This document shows, piece after piece, positions 6,721-12,856 of a stretch of 12,856 bases of DNA. Source of the DNA: Bacteroidales bacterium (GTDB taxonomy: Bacteria; Bacteroidota; Bacteroidia; Bacteroidales; UBA4181); NCBI GenBank assembly GCA_031264715.1, contig JAISDP010000124.1, positions 1-12,856 of the forward strand. Reading direction: 5' to 3'. The translations under genes and the position numbers were made by a program. How positions within the stretch are numbered: the stretch's first letter is position 1; each line of letters starts with the position of its first letter. Below the pieces are notes generated by a model, which did not search any database, was not told the origin of the DNA, and saw only the letters and a list, made by a program, of their open reading frames with translations.

Positions 6721-7701
6721 TTATTCGCGGTTCGAGAAATTTTTCATGAACTGTGACCGTTCGTATTGTTCGGGATTTGCAATATTCCTGTAGTTCAACT
6801 TGCCGCGGAACTCGTCGATGCTCTTGTAATGATGTTCTTCCATCCATTGCAGCATCCCATCTGCGAGGGTTTTGAGCAGAGCAGGACCTTTTTTGTACAA
6901 TGCAGAACAAACCTGGGTAGTTTGCGCACCAGCTAACAGCATCTTGATCACGCCCTGGGCATTAGCAATACCGGTAGAAGCCGATATCTGTATTTCCTTC
7001 ACAGCCGCCGATACAATAGATACCCACCGTAGCGAATAACGAAGGTCGTCAGGCGAACTGAACACGGAAGCTGATACCAGACTCATGTTCCTGGTATCTA
7101 TATCGGGCTCATAAAAACGGTTGAACAGCACCACGCCGTGCACGCCGCGGCAATAAAGCTGGTCGACCATGTAGGACAAGTTTGTGAAATGATTGCCCAA
7201 CTTGAAAACCAAAGGTATGCCAAGCGTTTTCTTCAAAGCCGCAGCAATATCGAAATAAAGGGCTTCGCATTTTTCTGATACGAGGTACTTATCCGTAGGG
7301 ATGAAATAGATATTTACTTCAATAGCATCGGCGCCGGCTTGCTGCATCTTCAACGCATGTTCTATCCAGCCCGAAGCCGACACACAGTTGACGCTGGCAA
7401 TCACCGGGATGGAAACCGACTGTTTCAGGTCGCTGATCAGTTTCAGGTATTCGGCCACCGAATGTCCCGATACGTAACTTTGCAGGTAATCGGCCGCCTC
7501 GGGGTAATACTCACCGGCTTGTTGCAGGTTCCGGATTTCGTACAGCATCTGTTCCTCGAACAATGATTTCAGCACCACAGCCGCTGCCCCGGCGCTTTCG
7601 AGTTTTTTTACCTTTTCCACAGAATTGGTCAACGAACAGCTGCCCACAATCAATGGGTTTTTCAGCGAAAGCCCCAGGTAAGAAGTTTTAAGCCTATCCA
7701 T
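6721..7701 (-). CDS. Dihydroorotate-dehydrogenase-like flavoprotein
   Basis: The 326-residue protein belongs to the FMN-dependent TIM-barrel group related to class 1 dihydroorotate dehydrogenase: YLGLSLKNPLIVGSCSLT at the start, IPVIASVNCVSASGW (98-112), a lysine strand VFKLGN (165-170), and the phosphate-binding STGIANAQG (242-250) near the end. Genuine PyrD proteins carry an N-S-C-P-N type motif after the fourth strand, but this one reads EVNIYFIPTD (128-137), so its substrate may not be dihydroorotate. Databases usually call this subfamily 'dihydroorotate dehydrogenase-like protein', and its role is not established. No other pyrimidine gene is nearby. It starts with ATG at 7701, 27 nt after a -7 match, and stops 9 nt before the longest porQ frame, so the two are probably co-transcribed. 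Confidence 0.85.
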   Translation of the reverse strand: MDRLKTSYLGLSLKNPLIVGSCSLTNSVEKVKKLESAGAAAVVLKSLFEEQMLYEIRNLQQAGEYYPEAADYLQSYVSGHSVAEYLKLISDLKQSVSIPVIASVNCVSASGWIEHALKMQQAGADAIEVNIYFIPTDKYLVSEKCEALYFDIAAALKKTLGIPLVFKLGNHFTNLSYMVDQLYCRGVHGVVLFNRFYEPDIDTRNMSLVSASVFSSPDDLRYSLRWVSIVSAAVKEIQISASTGIANAQGVIKMLLAGAQTTQVCSALYKKGPALLKTLADGMLQWMEEHHYKSIDEFRGKLNYRNIANPEQYERSQFMKNFSNRE

Positions 7702-7727
7702 GTTATTACATTCAATGATTAAAAGGT

Positions 7728-7735
7728 CAAAGGTA
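7728..7735 (-). promoter_or_regulatory. Candidate -7 box for the DHODH-like gene and porQ
   Basis: The minus strand reads TACCTTTG, an exact TAnnTTTG match, 27 nt upstream of the ATG at 7701. I could not find a convincing TTTG at the -33 distance. The rest of the 7702-7838 gap holds no gene that I can support. Confidence 0.45.
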
Positions 7736-7838
7736 ATTATTTTCGGATCACATTGGATGCATGGGGACTTTTACCGTAATGCTTCCGGCGCCATGCTTCG
7801 GGGTTATACCGCTTGACGGGAAAACAACGGCAACGGAT

Positions 7839-8585
7839 TTACTTCACCGCCTCCATCCAGGCATTGGCCATCAGGCGTGCGCCGGCCAGCGAAGCATGTA
7901 CGCCATCGTGCGTCCAATACACGCCGGGAGCGCGTTTTTGGGCTTCGTCAAAGACCTTTTGGTAAGGAATGAAAACGGCCTTGAATTCATCCGCCAGGTT
8001 TTTAGCCGCCTCACGGTACTTATCGAACTCGGGATACCATGTATCGTCGACAGCCTTGACGCCTGTTACTGCAAAAGGCTCGCCAATAATGAGCTTTACG
8101 CTGGGTAAAGCGGCAAGTGTGCGTTTGATCAAAGCGCGGAAGTCGTCCTCGTAAGTCTTCAAGGTACCTTTGTAGCCACCTGTTTTGGTGTGCCAGAAAT
8201 CGTTAACACCGATCAGGATACTCAGTACGTTGGGTTTTATTTCAATACAATCGGCATCCCAGCGTTCGGACAACTGGTATACCTTGTTGCCGCTGATGCC
8301 CCTGTTGTAAATTGTCAGGTTTTTTTCGGCATACTTGAAAAGCAGTCCGCCGGCGGCTTGCATCACATACCCGCTGCCCATCATCGGCGAGGTGTTGGGA
8401 GTTTTGGTATTTTTGTCGCGTCCGGCATCGGTAATCGAATCTCCCTGAAACAGGATGATGTCATCCTTCTGCAAGGATATTTTCGATGCTTGCGGCATAC
8501 TCATTGCCGATGCTACAATATTGGGGATACTTAACATGGCCCCGCCAATAGCTGCTGTCTTCAAGAAATCTCTTCGCGTATTCAT
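7839..8585 (-). CDS. Secreted SGNH/GDSL-family hydrolase with Tat-like signal
   Basis: This is a predicted exported esterase or acetyl-xylan/carbohydrate-esterase-like hydrolase, substrate unknown. The 248 residues open with a twin-arginine motif (NTRRDFLKTAAIGG) and a hydrophobic stretch, so export in folded form by the Tat route is likely. The SGNH blocks are all present: GDSIT with nucleophile Ser50, GISGN (96-100, the oxyanion glycine), GVND with Asn128, and the catalytic pair in THDGVHAS (Asp227, His230). The length is normal for a single-domain family member. The ATG at 8585 leads directly into the Tat signal. It stands alone, with 137 nt to the next gene and 194 nt to hisG, and has its own promoter candidate. 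Such enzymes often act on acylated glycans, but no polysaccharide-utilisation gene is visible here. Confidence 0.9.
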   Translation of the reverse strand: MNTRRDFLKTAAIGGAMLSIPNIVASAMSMPQASKISLQKDDIILFQGDSITDAGRDKNTKTPNTSPMMGSGYVMQAAGGLLFKYAEKNLTIYNRGISGNKVYQLSERWDADCIEIKPNVLSILIGVNDFWHTKTGGYKGTLKTYEDDFRALIKRTLAALPSVKLIIGEPFAVTGVKAVDDTWYPEFDKYREAAKNLADEFKAVFIPYQKVFDEAQKRAPGVYWTHDGVHASLAGARLMANAWMEAVK

Positions 8586-8632
8586 TGATATTAAATGATT
8601 TGGTTAACGGTCGATTATTTATACTACAAGTG

Positions 8633-8640
8633 CAAAGATA
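8633..8640 (-). promoter_or_regulatory. Candidate -7 box for the SGNH hydrolase gene
   Basis: The minus strand reads TATCTTTG, an exact match to TAnnTTTG, 47 nt upstream of the start codon at 8585. The upstream sequence is T-rich (TTTTACATATCTTTTTA) but has no clean TTTG at 19-20 nt. The 194-nt gap 8586-8779 otherwise shows no gene that I can support. Confidence 0.5.
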
Positions 8641-8779
8641 TAAAAAGATATGTAAAAGAAGCCAGCGATTCAGGGAGAAATTATTTTTCATAGCGCCTCA
8701 AAAAGGAATTGACCCGGGGTCTGCGGCAGGCGGCAATTTTCCCTTCCTCGACCGGCGCGTGTCGTGAATCGAAATATCG

Positions 8780-9631
8780 TTATACGATCATTTTCTCAAT
8801 CGGTATCACCAGTATACCTTGTGCTCCCAATGCTTTCAGCTTTCCGATGATTTCCCAGAAACGGTCTTCGTCTATCACCGAATGTAGCGAACTCCATCCT
8901 TCCTGCGCCAACGGCAGTATCGACGGACTTTTCATACCGGGAAGCACTTGTATGATCTCGTCGATCCTGTCATTTGGGGCGTTCAACAGGATATATTTCT
9001 TTCCGCAGGCTGTTTGCACGGCATTGATACGGAAAATCACCTCGTCGAGGATGGCTTTCTTTTCACTGTTCAGGCTGGGATGACCAATGAGCAGCGCTTC
9101 GGACGTCATCACCACTTCCACTTCCTTTAAACGGTTGCTCACCAGCGTGCTTCCCGAACTGACAATATCGAAAATGGCGTCGGCCAAACCAATGCCCGGA
9201 GCAATTTCCACCGAGCCGGATATAACGTGCGTTTCGGCTTTAACGTTTTTCGATGCCAGGAATTCCCGGAGGATCACCGGATAAGAGGTAGCAATCGTTT
9301 TGCCGTTGAACCATTCCAATCCGCTGTATTCCTCGTCCCTGGGCATGGCCAGCGAAAGCCGGCATTTGCTGAAACCGAGCCGCTTAACCGTGTCGACCTT
9401 TTTCTTGCGTTCGGCGCACTCGTTCTCGCCCACCACGCCCACATCGGCTGCTCCGTCGGCTACAGCCTGCGGGATGTCGTCGTCGCGCAGGAAAAGTATT
9501 TCAACCGGGAAACCCTTGGCGGGAACCAATAATGTGCGCTTGCCCGGGTCGAGCCGGATACCGGCTTCGGCAAGCAATGCCATCGTTTCTTCGTACAAGC
9601 GGCCTTTGGCCTGGACTGCTATTCTTAACAT
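8780..9631 (-). CDS. hisG: ATP phosphoribosyltransferase, long form
   Basis: HisG catalyses the first step of histidine synthesis, joining ATP and PRPP to give phosphoribosyl-ATP, and is feedback-inhibited by histidine. At 283 residues this is the long, self-sufficient form with a C-terminal ACT-like regulatory domain (about 210-283), not the short form that needs HisZ. Motifs include MLRIAVQAKGRLYEET at the start, RDDDIPQAVADGAADVGVVG (49-68) and the PRPP-binding DIVSSGSTL (155-163) after EIAPGIGLADAIF. The start is ATG at 9631, only 9 nt after the base of the repeat hairpin. None of hisD, hisC or hisB follows, although these often accompany hisG in Bacteroidota; the next gene is the SGNH hydrolase. 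No histidine-rich leader peptide was seen. A small inverted repeat (ATCGT-tat-ACGAT) overlaps its stop codon. Confidence 0.96.
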   Translation of the reverse strand: MLRIAVQAKGRLYEETMALLAEAGIRLDPGKRTLLVPAKGFPVEILFLRDDDIPQAVADGAADVGVVGENECAERKKKVDTVKRLGFSKCRLSLAMPRDEEYSGLEWFNGKTIATSYPVILREFLASKNVKAETHVISGSVEIAPGIGLADAIFDIVSSGSTLVSNRLKEVEVVMTSEALLIGHPSLNSEKKAILDEVIFRINAVQTACGKKYILLNAPNDRIDEIIQVLPGMKSPSILPLAQEGWSSLHSVIDEDRFWEIIGKLKALGAQGILVIPIEKMIV

Positions 9632-9640
9632 ACATCAAAA

Positions 9641-9715
9641 AATGAAGAATGAAGAATGAAGAGTGAAGAATGAAGACTGGTTTCGTTCTTCACTCTTCAC
9701 TCTTCGTTCTTCATT
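9641..9715 (-). repeat. 30-bp inverted-repeat hairpin between tyrS and hisG
   Basis: The arms are 9641-9670 and 9686-9715, 30 nt each, matching at 28 of 30 positions, with a 15-nt spacer. They are built from GAAGAATGA/GAAGAGTGA units. Read on the minus strand the hairpin is followed by T6 (9642-9637), like an intrinsic terminator for tyrS. It overlaps the tyrS stop codon (9716-9714) and ends 9 nt before the hisG ATG. The same repeat family occurs at porQ. Confidence 0.85.
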
Positions 9716-11003
9716 ATTTTGCAATAACAACATAATAATTCTTTTTGCCTTTCTGCACCAGCATGTACCTGCCATTGATGAGCCTGGCGGCGGTAATACG
9801 GGCGTTCGGGTCGGCTACCTTTTCCTTGTTGATGCTCAATCCTCCGCCTTCCACCATGCGGCGCGCTTCGCCTTTCGACGGGAAAATGGCGGTTTGGACG
9901 CTCAGTAAGTCAAGCAGCGGGATACCGGCCCCGAACGCCGAACGCTCCAGTTCGTATTGCGGCACCCCTTCGAATACGCTCATAAAGGTATCCTCGTCCA
10001 GCGCAGCCAGCGATTCGGCAGTACCCTGCCCGAACAGCATCTGCGATGCTTCTTCGGCGGCCTGTACGTCGGCTGCCGAGTGCACCATCGCGGTTACTTC
10101 CCTGGCCAGCGTTTTTTGCAGGATGCGCAGGTGCGGTTCGCTGCGCTGCTGCCCGATAAGCTGTTCGATCTCTTCCCGGGTCAGGTCGGTAAATATTTTA
10201 ATGTATTTTTCAGCATCGGCATCGCTTACGTTCAGCCAGAACTGGTAGAACCTGTACGGCGATGTACGTTTCGGGTCAAGCCACACGTTGCCCGATTCGG
10301 TTTTACCGAATTTCCCACCGTCGGCCTTGGTAATCAACGGCCATGTCAATGCAAACGCTTCCCCGCCACAGATGCGGCGTATCAGTTCGCTGCCCGTGGT
10401 GATGTTACCCCACTGGTCGGAACCGCCCATCTGCAACTTACAGTTTTTGTTCCGGTAGAGGTACAGGAAATCGTAACCCTGCACCAGCTGGTAGGTAAAC
10501 TCGGTAAACGACATGCCTTCACCTTCGCCCGACAAGCGTTTCTTCACGGAATCCTTGCTCATCATGTAATTGACGGTGATGTGCTTCCCGATGTCGCGGA
10601 TAAAATCGAGAAATGTAAATTCTTTCATCCAGTCGTAGTTATTCACCATTTCGGCGGCATTGCGCTCTTTCGACTCGAAATCCAGGATTTTGGACAACTG
10701 TTTTTTGATGCCTTCCTGATTGTGGCGCAATTCGTCCTCGTTGAGCAGGTTCCGTTCCTGCGACTTCATCGACGGGTCGCCGATCATACCGGTAGCGCCG
10801 CCCACCAGCGCCAGCGGTTTGTGTCCGCTGCGCTGGAGATGCCGCAAGGTCATTACGCTCACCAGATGGCCGATGTGAAGCGAATCAGCGGTCGGGTCTA
10901 TGCCCACATAAGCCGTTATCATTTCCTTTTGCAATAACTCTTCGGTGCCCGGCATCACATCGTGGATCATGCCGCGCCATTGCAATTCTTCTACAAAATT
11001 CAT
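9714..11003 (-). CDS. tyrS: Tyrosyl-tRNA synthetase
   Basis: This is a class I aminoacyl-tRNA synthetase that charges tRNA-Tyr with tyrosine using ATP. The 429-residue length fits the bacterial TyrRS with a C-terminal S4 RNA-binding domain. The HIGH signature is at 43-46 in DSLHIGHL. The tyrosine pocket shows YVGIDPTADS (32-41) and YQLVQGYDFL (171-180). QMGGSDQWGN lies at 191-200, and KFGKT (231-235) stands in for KMSKS, as is common in TyrRS. The S4-like domain runs from about 363 to the end (SKGEARRMVEGGGLSIN). The start is ATG at 11003. The stop TAA is followed directly by TGA, giving a double stop, and lies inside the inverted repeat at 9641-9715. The 168-nt gap to efp holds no gene. A near match to a -7 box (AATCTTTG, 11027-11020) lies 16 nt upstream of the start. 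Confidence 0.97.
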   Translation of the reverse strand: MNFVEELQWRGMIHDVMPGTEELLQKEMITAYVGIDPTADSLHIGHLVSVMTLRHLQRSGHKPLALVGGATGMIGDPSMKSQERNLLNEDELRHNQEGIKKQLSKILDFESKERNAAEMVNNYDWMKEFTFLDFIRDIGKHITVNYMMSKDSVKKRLSGEGEGMSFTEFTYQLVQGYDFLYLYRNKNCKLQMGGSDQWGNITTGSELIRRICGGEAFALTWPLITKADGGKFGKTESGNVWLDPKRTSPYRFYQFWLNVSDADAEKYIKIFTDLTREEIEQLIGQQRSEPHLRILQKTLAREVTAMVHSAADVQAAEEASQMLFGQGTAESLAALDEDTFMSVFEGVPQYELERSAFGAGIPLLDLLSVQTAIFPSKGEARRMVEGGGLSINKEKVADPNARITAARLINGRYMLVQKGKKNYYVVIAK

Positions 11004-11171
11004 TATTTATTTTATGATCCAAAGATTCCACAATTCCAAGACTCGGTCATGGAAATCCCTGGGAATTATCAATTTCTCACTATCCGGCAAGCATCCCCGC
11101 CCTTTCCGGTTTCCATCCGTTTGAAAATCAGGGAAGGCGTGACATGCCGTACATCGAGCCTTCTTGCTTCC

Positions 11172-11741
11172 TTACGATTTTACCCTTTCGGAGTATTCGC
11201 GGGTACGGGTGTCGACCTTGATTTTCTCGCCCTGTTCGATAAACAGGGGCACGCCAATGACGGCGCCTGTTTCGAGGGTGGCCTGCTTCAGCGATGACGT
11301 GGAAGCGGTATCGCCGCGCATACCGGGCTCGGTGTAGGTTATTTCCAGCTCCACAAAAGGAGGCAGCTCGCAGGATAACACGCGCTCTTCGTCGGCCAGG
11401 AACATCATTTCCACGTATTGCCCGTCTTTCATCAAATCCGGATTATCCACCAGGTCGGCCTGAAGATCAATCTGGTCGAAGGTCTCGTTATGCATGAAAT
11501 GATAGCCGAGATCGTCCCTGTACAGGAACTGATACGGACGTCGCTCAACACGAATTTCGGTTACTTTCTCGCCCGCATTGAAGGTATTTTCCAGGATGCG
11601 GCCATTTTCGAGGTTACGGAGCTTGGTCTTTACAAATGCACCGCCCTTGCCGGGTTTCACATGCTGAAACCATACGATGGCGCAGGGTTTGTCATTGTAC
11701 TGAATACACATACCGTTTCTAAAATCTGCTGTAGAAGCCAT
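11172..11741 (-). CDS. efp: Elongation factor P
   Basis: EF-P binds between the P and E sites of ribosomes stalled on consecutive prolines and promotes peptide-bond formation. The 189-residue, three-beta-barrel protein is of normal length. The N-terminal KOW-like domain has the tip loop VKPGKGGAF, with Lys32 in the position that is lysylated in E. coli. The family signature near the C-terminus is visible as LETGAVIGVPLFIEQGEKIKVDT. The modifying enzyme, if any, cannot be inferred: no epmA, epmB, deoxyhypusine-type or rhamnosyltransferase gene is in the window. The start is ATG at 11741, with a good Bacteroidota promoter about 45-75 nt upstream. tyrS follows after 168 nt, so the two translation genes may or may not share a transcript. 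Confidence 0.97.
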   Translation of the reverse strand: MASTADFRNGMCIQYNDKPCAIVWFQHVKPGKGGAFVKTKLRNLENGRILENTFNAGEKVTEIRVERRPYQFLYRDDLGYHFMHNETFDQIDLQADLVDNPDLMKDGQYVEMMFLADEERVLSCELPPFVELEITYTEPGMRGDTASTSSLKQATLETGAVIGVPLFIEQGEKIKVDTRTREYSERVKS

Positions 11742-11784
11742 TTACTGTCTTTATGTTTGGTGATAAATAAAATTAAAATCGGTG

Positions 11785-11815
11785 CAAAAGTAAATAAATA
11801 GGCGCAAACAACAAA
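11785..11815 (-). promoter_or_regulatory. Promoter of efp
   Basis: Both Bacteroidota elements are present on the minus strand. TTTG lies at 11815-11812, then exactly 19 nt, then TACTTTTG (11792-11785), a full match to TAnnTTTG. The predicted start of transcription leaves a leader of roughly 35 nt before the ATG at 11741. This is the best promoter match in the window. Confidence 0.75.
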
Positions 11816-11837
11816 ACGGGAACACCCTGTTATGATT

Positions 11838-11862
11838 TTCCTGCTTTGCAGGCTTGCAGGAA
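11838..11862. other. Small hairpin after the beta-barrel gene
   Basis: A 7-bp perfect stem, TTCCTGC (11838-11844) with GCAGGAA (11856-11862), has an 11-nt loop just downstream of the outer-membrane protein stop. On the minus strand it is not followed by a T run, so it is a poor intrinsic terminator. It may stabilise the mRNA 3' end. Confidence 0.35.
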
Positions 11863-11875
11863 CCGGGAAAAATGC

Positions 11876-12652
11876 TTATTTAATGTAGTACCGGATGCCG
11901 ATACCCAGGCTGATCTGTCCCAGTCCTTCGCCTTCATTGATGTCGTAGGTCTGGGTCGTCTTCACGCCATTCTCATTATAATGGAGCTCGGTGATCTCCC
12001 CGGATGTCAACAGCATATTGATCCCTATGCCCCATTGCGGGGTGATTTTGTATTCGAGGCCGGCTCCCGTCTGGGCGCCAAGGGAGGCGCCATTGCTCCT
12101 GAAGTATTCATCAGCAAAGGTTACGTTTTCCCTGTAGCCGATATATCCCATCCCTGCGTTCGCGTCAAATATCCATGAGTTATGGCCGAAAGACATTCTG
12201 AAAACAAACGCCGGGCCGATATAGGTGATCCGGTCCCGGGTGGCCAGGGTTCCCGATTGCCCGGTATCTATCCTATAGGCCTGGTCGCTGTGTGAAGCCC
12301 GGTACTGGTAAAAAGCCATCCGGATACCGAACATGTCGTTGAAAAAGAAGTCGAAAGAGACATTCCAGACGAAAGCGGACTTCAGGTGTTCATAGTACTC
12401 CTTCATGTCGGCTGTCAGTTGATCGGTTGTTGCCGCTACACGCCAACCGTAGCCGGTATCCAGCTTAAGCGCTGCCAGAGGCAGCTTCCTGCCCGGCTTA
12501 TAAGTCGTCCAATGAACAATTTCGGCAGGCTGAGGCTGGATAAAGATGAGCGAATCCGGTGTCTGGGCATGAACAGCAGCGCATGCGCATGACAGACACA
12601 GGAATGTCCATATGCCCGCCGGAAAATGAGATACGGGGAATTTGTTTTTCAT
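11876..12652 (-). CDS. Outer-membrane beta-barrel protein, function unknown
   Basis: The 258-residue protein has a signal peptide (GIWTFLCLSCACAAVHAQ, cleavage likely before or at Gln30) followed by alternating hydrophobic/polar strands typical of a small porin-like barrel. Examples are LDTGYGWRVAATTDQ, WNVSFDFFFNDMFGIRMAFY, RITYIGPAFVFRMSF, WIFDANAGMGYIGYRENV and GAGLEYKITPQWGIGINMLL, ending LGQISLGIGIRYYIK. The late YKITPQWGIGI...ISLGIGIRYY pattern resembles Bacteroidota proteins annotated simply as 'outer membrane beta-barrel' or 'porin family'. I recognise no specific function or ligand. A segment of about 30 residues after the signal (DSLIFIQPQPAEIVHWTTYK) is not obviously barrel. The start is ATG at 12652, with a promoter candidate at 12709-12740. 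It lies 134 nt upstream of efp and seems to be a separate unit. Confidence 0.8.
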   Translation of the reverse strand: MKNKFPVSHFPAGIWTFLCLSCACAAVHAQTPDSLIFIQPQPAEIVHWTTYKPGRKLPLAALKLDTGYGWRVAATTDQLTADMKEYYEHLKSAFVWNVSFDFFFNDMFGIRMAFYQYRASHSDQAYRIDTGQSGTLATRDRITYIGPAFVFRMSFGHNSWIFDANAGMGYIGYRENVTFADEYFRSNGASLGAQTGAGLEYKITPQWGIGINMLLTSGEITELHYNENGVKTTQTYDINEGEGLGQISLGIGIRYYIK

Positions 12653-12708
12653 AGCGTTTATTTAACACGGTAGAGATTTATGATTTTAAGCGATACAATA
12701 ATATTCTG

Positions 12709-12740
12709 CGAATGTATCTTAATTTATCCGGATCATCAAA
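12709..12740 (-). promoter_or_regulatory. Promoter candidate for the beta-barrel gene
   Basis: On the minus strand TTTG (12740-12737) is followed after 20 nt by TACATTCG (12716-12709), one mismatch from TAnnTTTG. The leader would be roughly 50 nt. The 204-nt stretch 12653-12856 holds no gene; its right part is the hairpin repeat described separately. Confidence 0.45.
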
Positions 12741-12798
12741 TAAAACAGAGAATATGTGCTGGAGAATCACATACACAAGATAAATCACATAAAAGGGT

Positions 12799-12856
12799 GC
12801 AATTCAAATTGCTGTCGCCCTTACAGGCCTGACAGGGCTTTCAGGGCTGTAAGGGC
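12799..12856. repeat. Hairpin-rich dispersed-repeat-like element, cut by window edge
   Basis: Two inverted repeats lie side by side: GCAATT/AATTGC (12799-12804 with 12807-12812) and a larger one, GCCCTTACAG (12817-12826) with CTGTAAGGGC (12847-12856). The larger stem continues inward, after one G-G mismatch, with CCTGA (12828-12832) and TCAGG (12841-12845). The spacer contains further AGGGCT copies. GCCCTTACAGGGC-type motifs are, from memory, frequent in intergenic DNA of Bacteroidota. The element may continue beyond the right edge. Confidence 0.55.

Noticed and set aside
7759..7796. GCATGG/CCATGC inverted repeat downstream of the SGNH gene
   Set aside because: The 6-bp stem has a 26-nt loop and no T run. 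It is too weak to call a terminator or operator.
8461..8691. 76-codon reading frame starting in the hisG-SGNH gap with a hydrophobic N-terminus
   Set aside because: It runs out of frame through the start and signal region of the SGNH hydrolase gene, and the gap carries a promoter match instead. No family resemblance was seen.
9957..10937. 326-codon plus-strand frame opposite tyrS
   Set aside because: It is antisense to a fully recognisable TyrRS, and its translation shows no domain. It is a codon-bias shadow.
11004..11171. Possible tRNA or small RNA between tyrS and efp
   Set aside because: I looked for a cloverleaf, TTCGA-type T-loop and acceptor pairing and found none. Only a near match to a -7 box is present.

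Overview
The window looks like a chromosomal segment of a Bacteroidota bacterium, most likely order Bacteroidales. The support is: a PorQ-type component of the type IX secretion system, a parA-parB-DUF5683-MltD block in the order familiar from that group, a long-form HisG, promoter elements of the Bacteroidota type (TTTG about 19-20 nt upstream of TAnnTTTG), and little Shine-Dalgarno signal before the start codons. All thirteen genes that I accept are on the minus strand, so transcription runs from high to low coordinates.

Layout in transcription order (right to left). A hairpin-rich repeat is cut by the right edge (12799-12856). Then come an outer-membrane beta-barrel protein (11876-12652), elongation factor P (11172-11741), tyrosyl-tRNA synthetase (9714-11003), a repeat-built hairpin (9641-9715), ATP phosphoribosyltransferase hisG (8780-9631), a secreted SGNH/GDSL hydrolase with a Tat-like signal (7839-8585), a dihydroorotate-dehydrogenase-like flavoprotein (6721-7701), porQ (5572-6711), parA (4603-5391), parB (3489-4574), a DUF5683 membrane protein (2729-3469), an MltD-like lytic transglycosylase with LysM repeats (1178-2713), a SiaC/DUF1987 protein (692-1123) and nucleoside diphosphate kinase (231-650). 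A bidirectional terminator (172-205) follows ndk, and the left edge (46-143) carries three short perfect hairpins that look like a dispersed repeat.

Most of the content is housekeeping: translation (efp, tyrS), histidine and nucleotide metabolism (hisG, ndk), chromosome partition (parAB) and envelope maintenance or secretion (DUF5683, mltD, porQ, the beta-barrel). The tightest unit is parA-parB-DUF5683-mltD, with gaps of 28, 19 and about 15 nt, which probably forms one operon linking partition to cell-wall remodelling. The DHODH-like gene and porQ are also almost abutting.

I see no defence system, prophage, CRISPR array, tRNA or rRNA. The most unusual signal is a family of GAAGARTGA repeats found as inverted pairs at two loci. 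At one locus the repeat encodes the hydrophobic signal-peptide core of PorQ. At the other it makes a near-perfect 30-bp hairpin ending in a T6 run directly in front of hisG. I found no clearly new multi-gene system.
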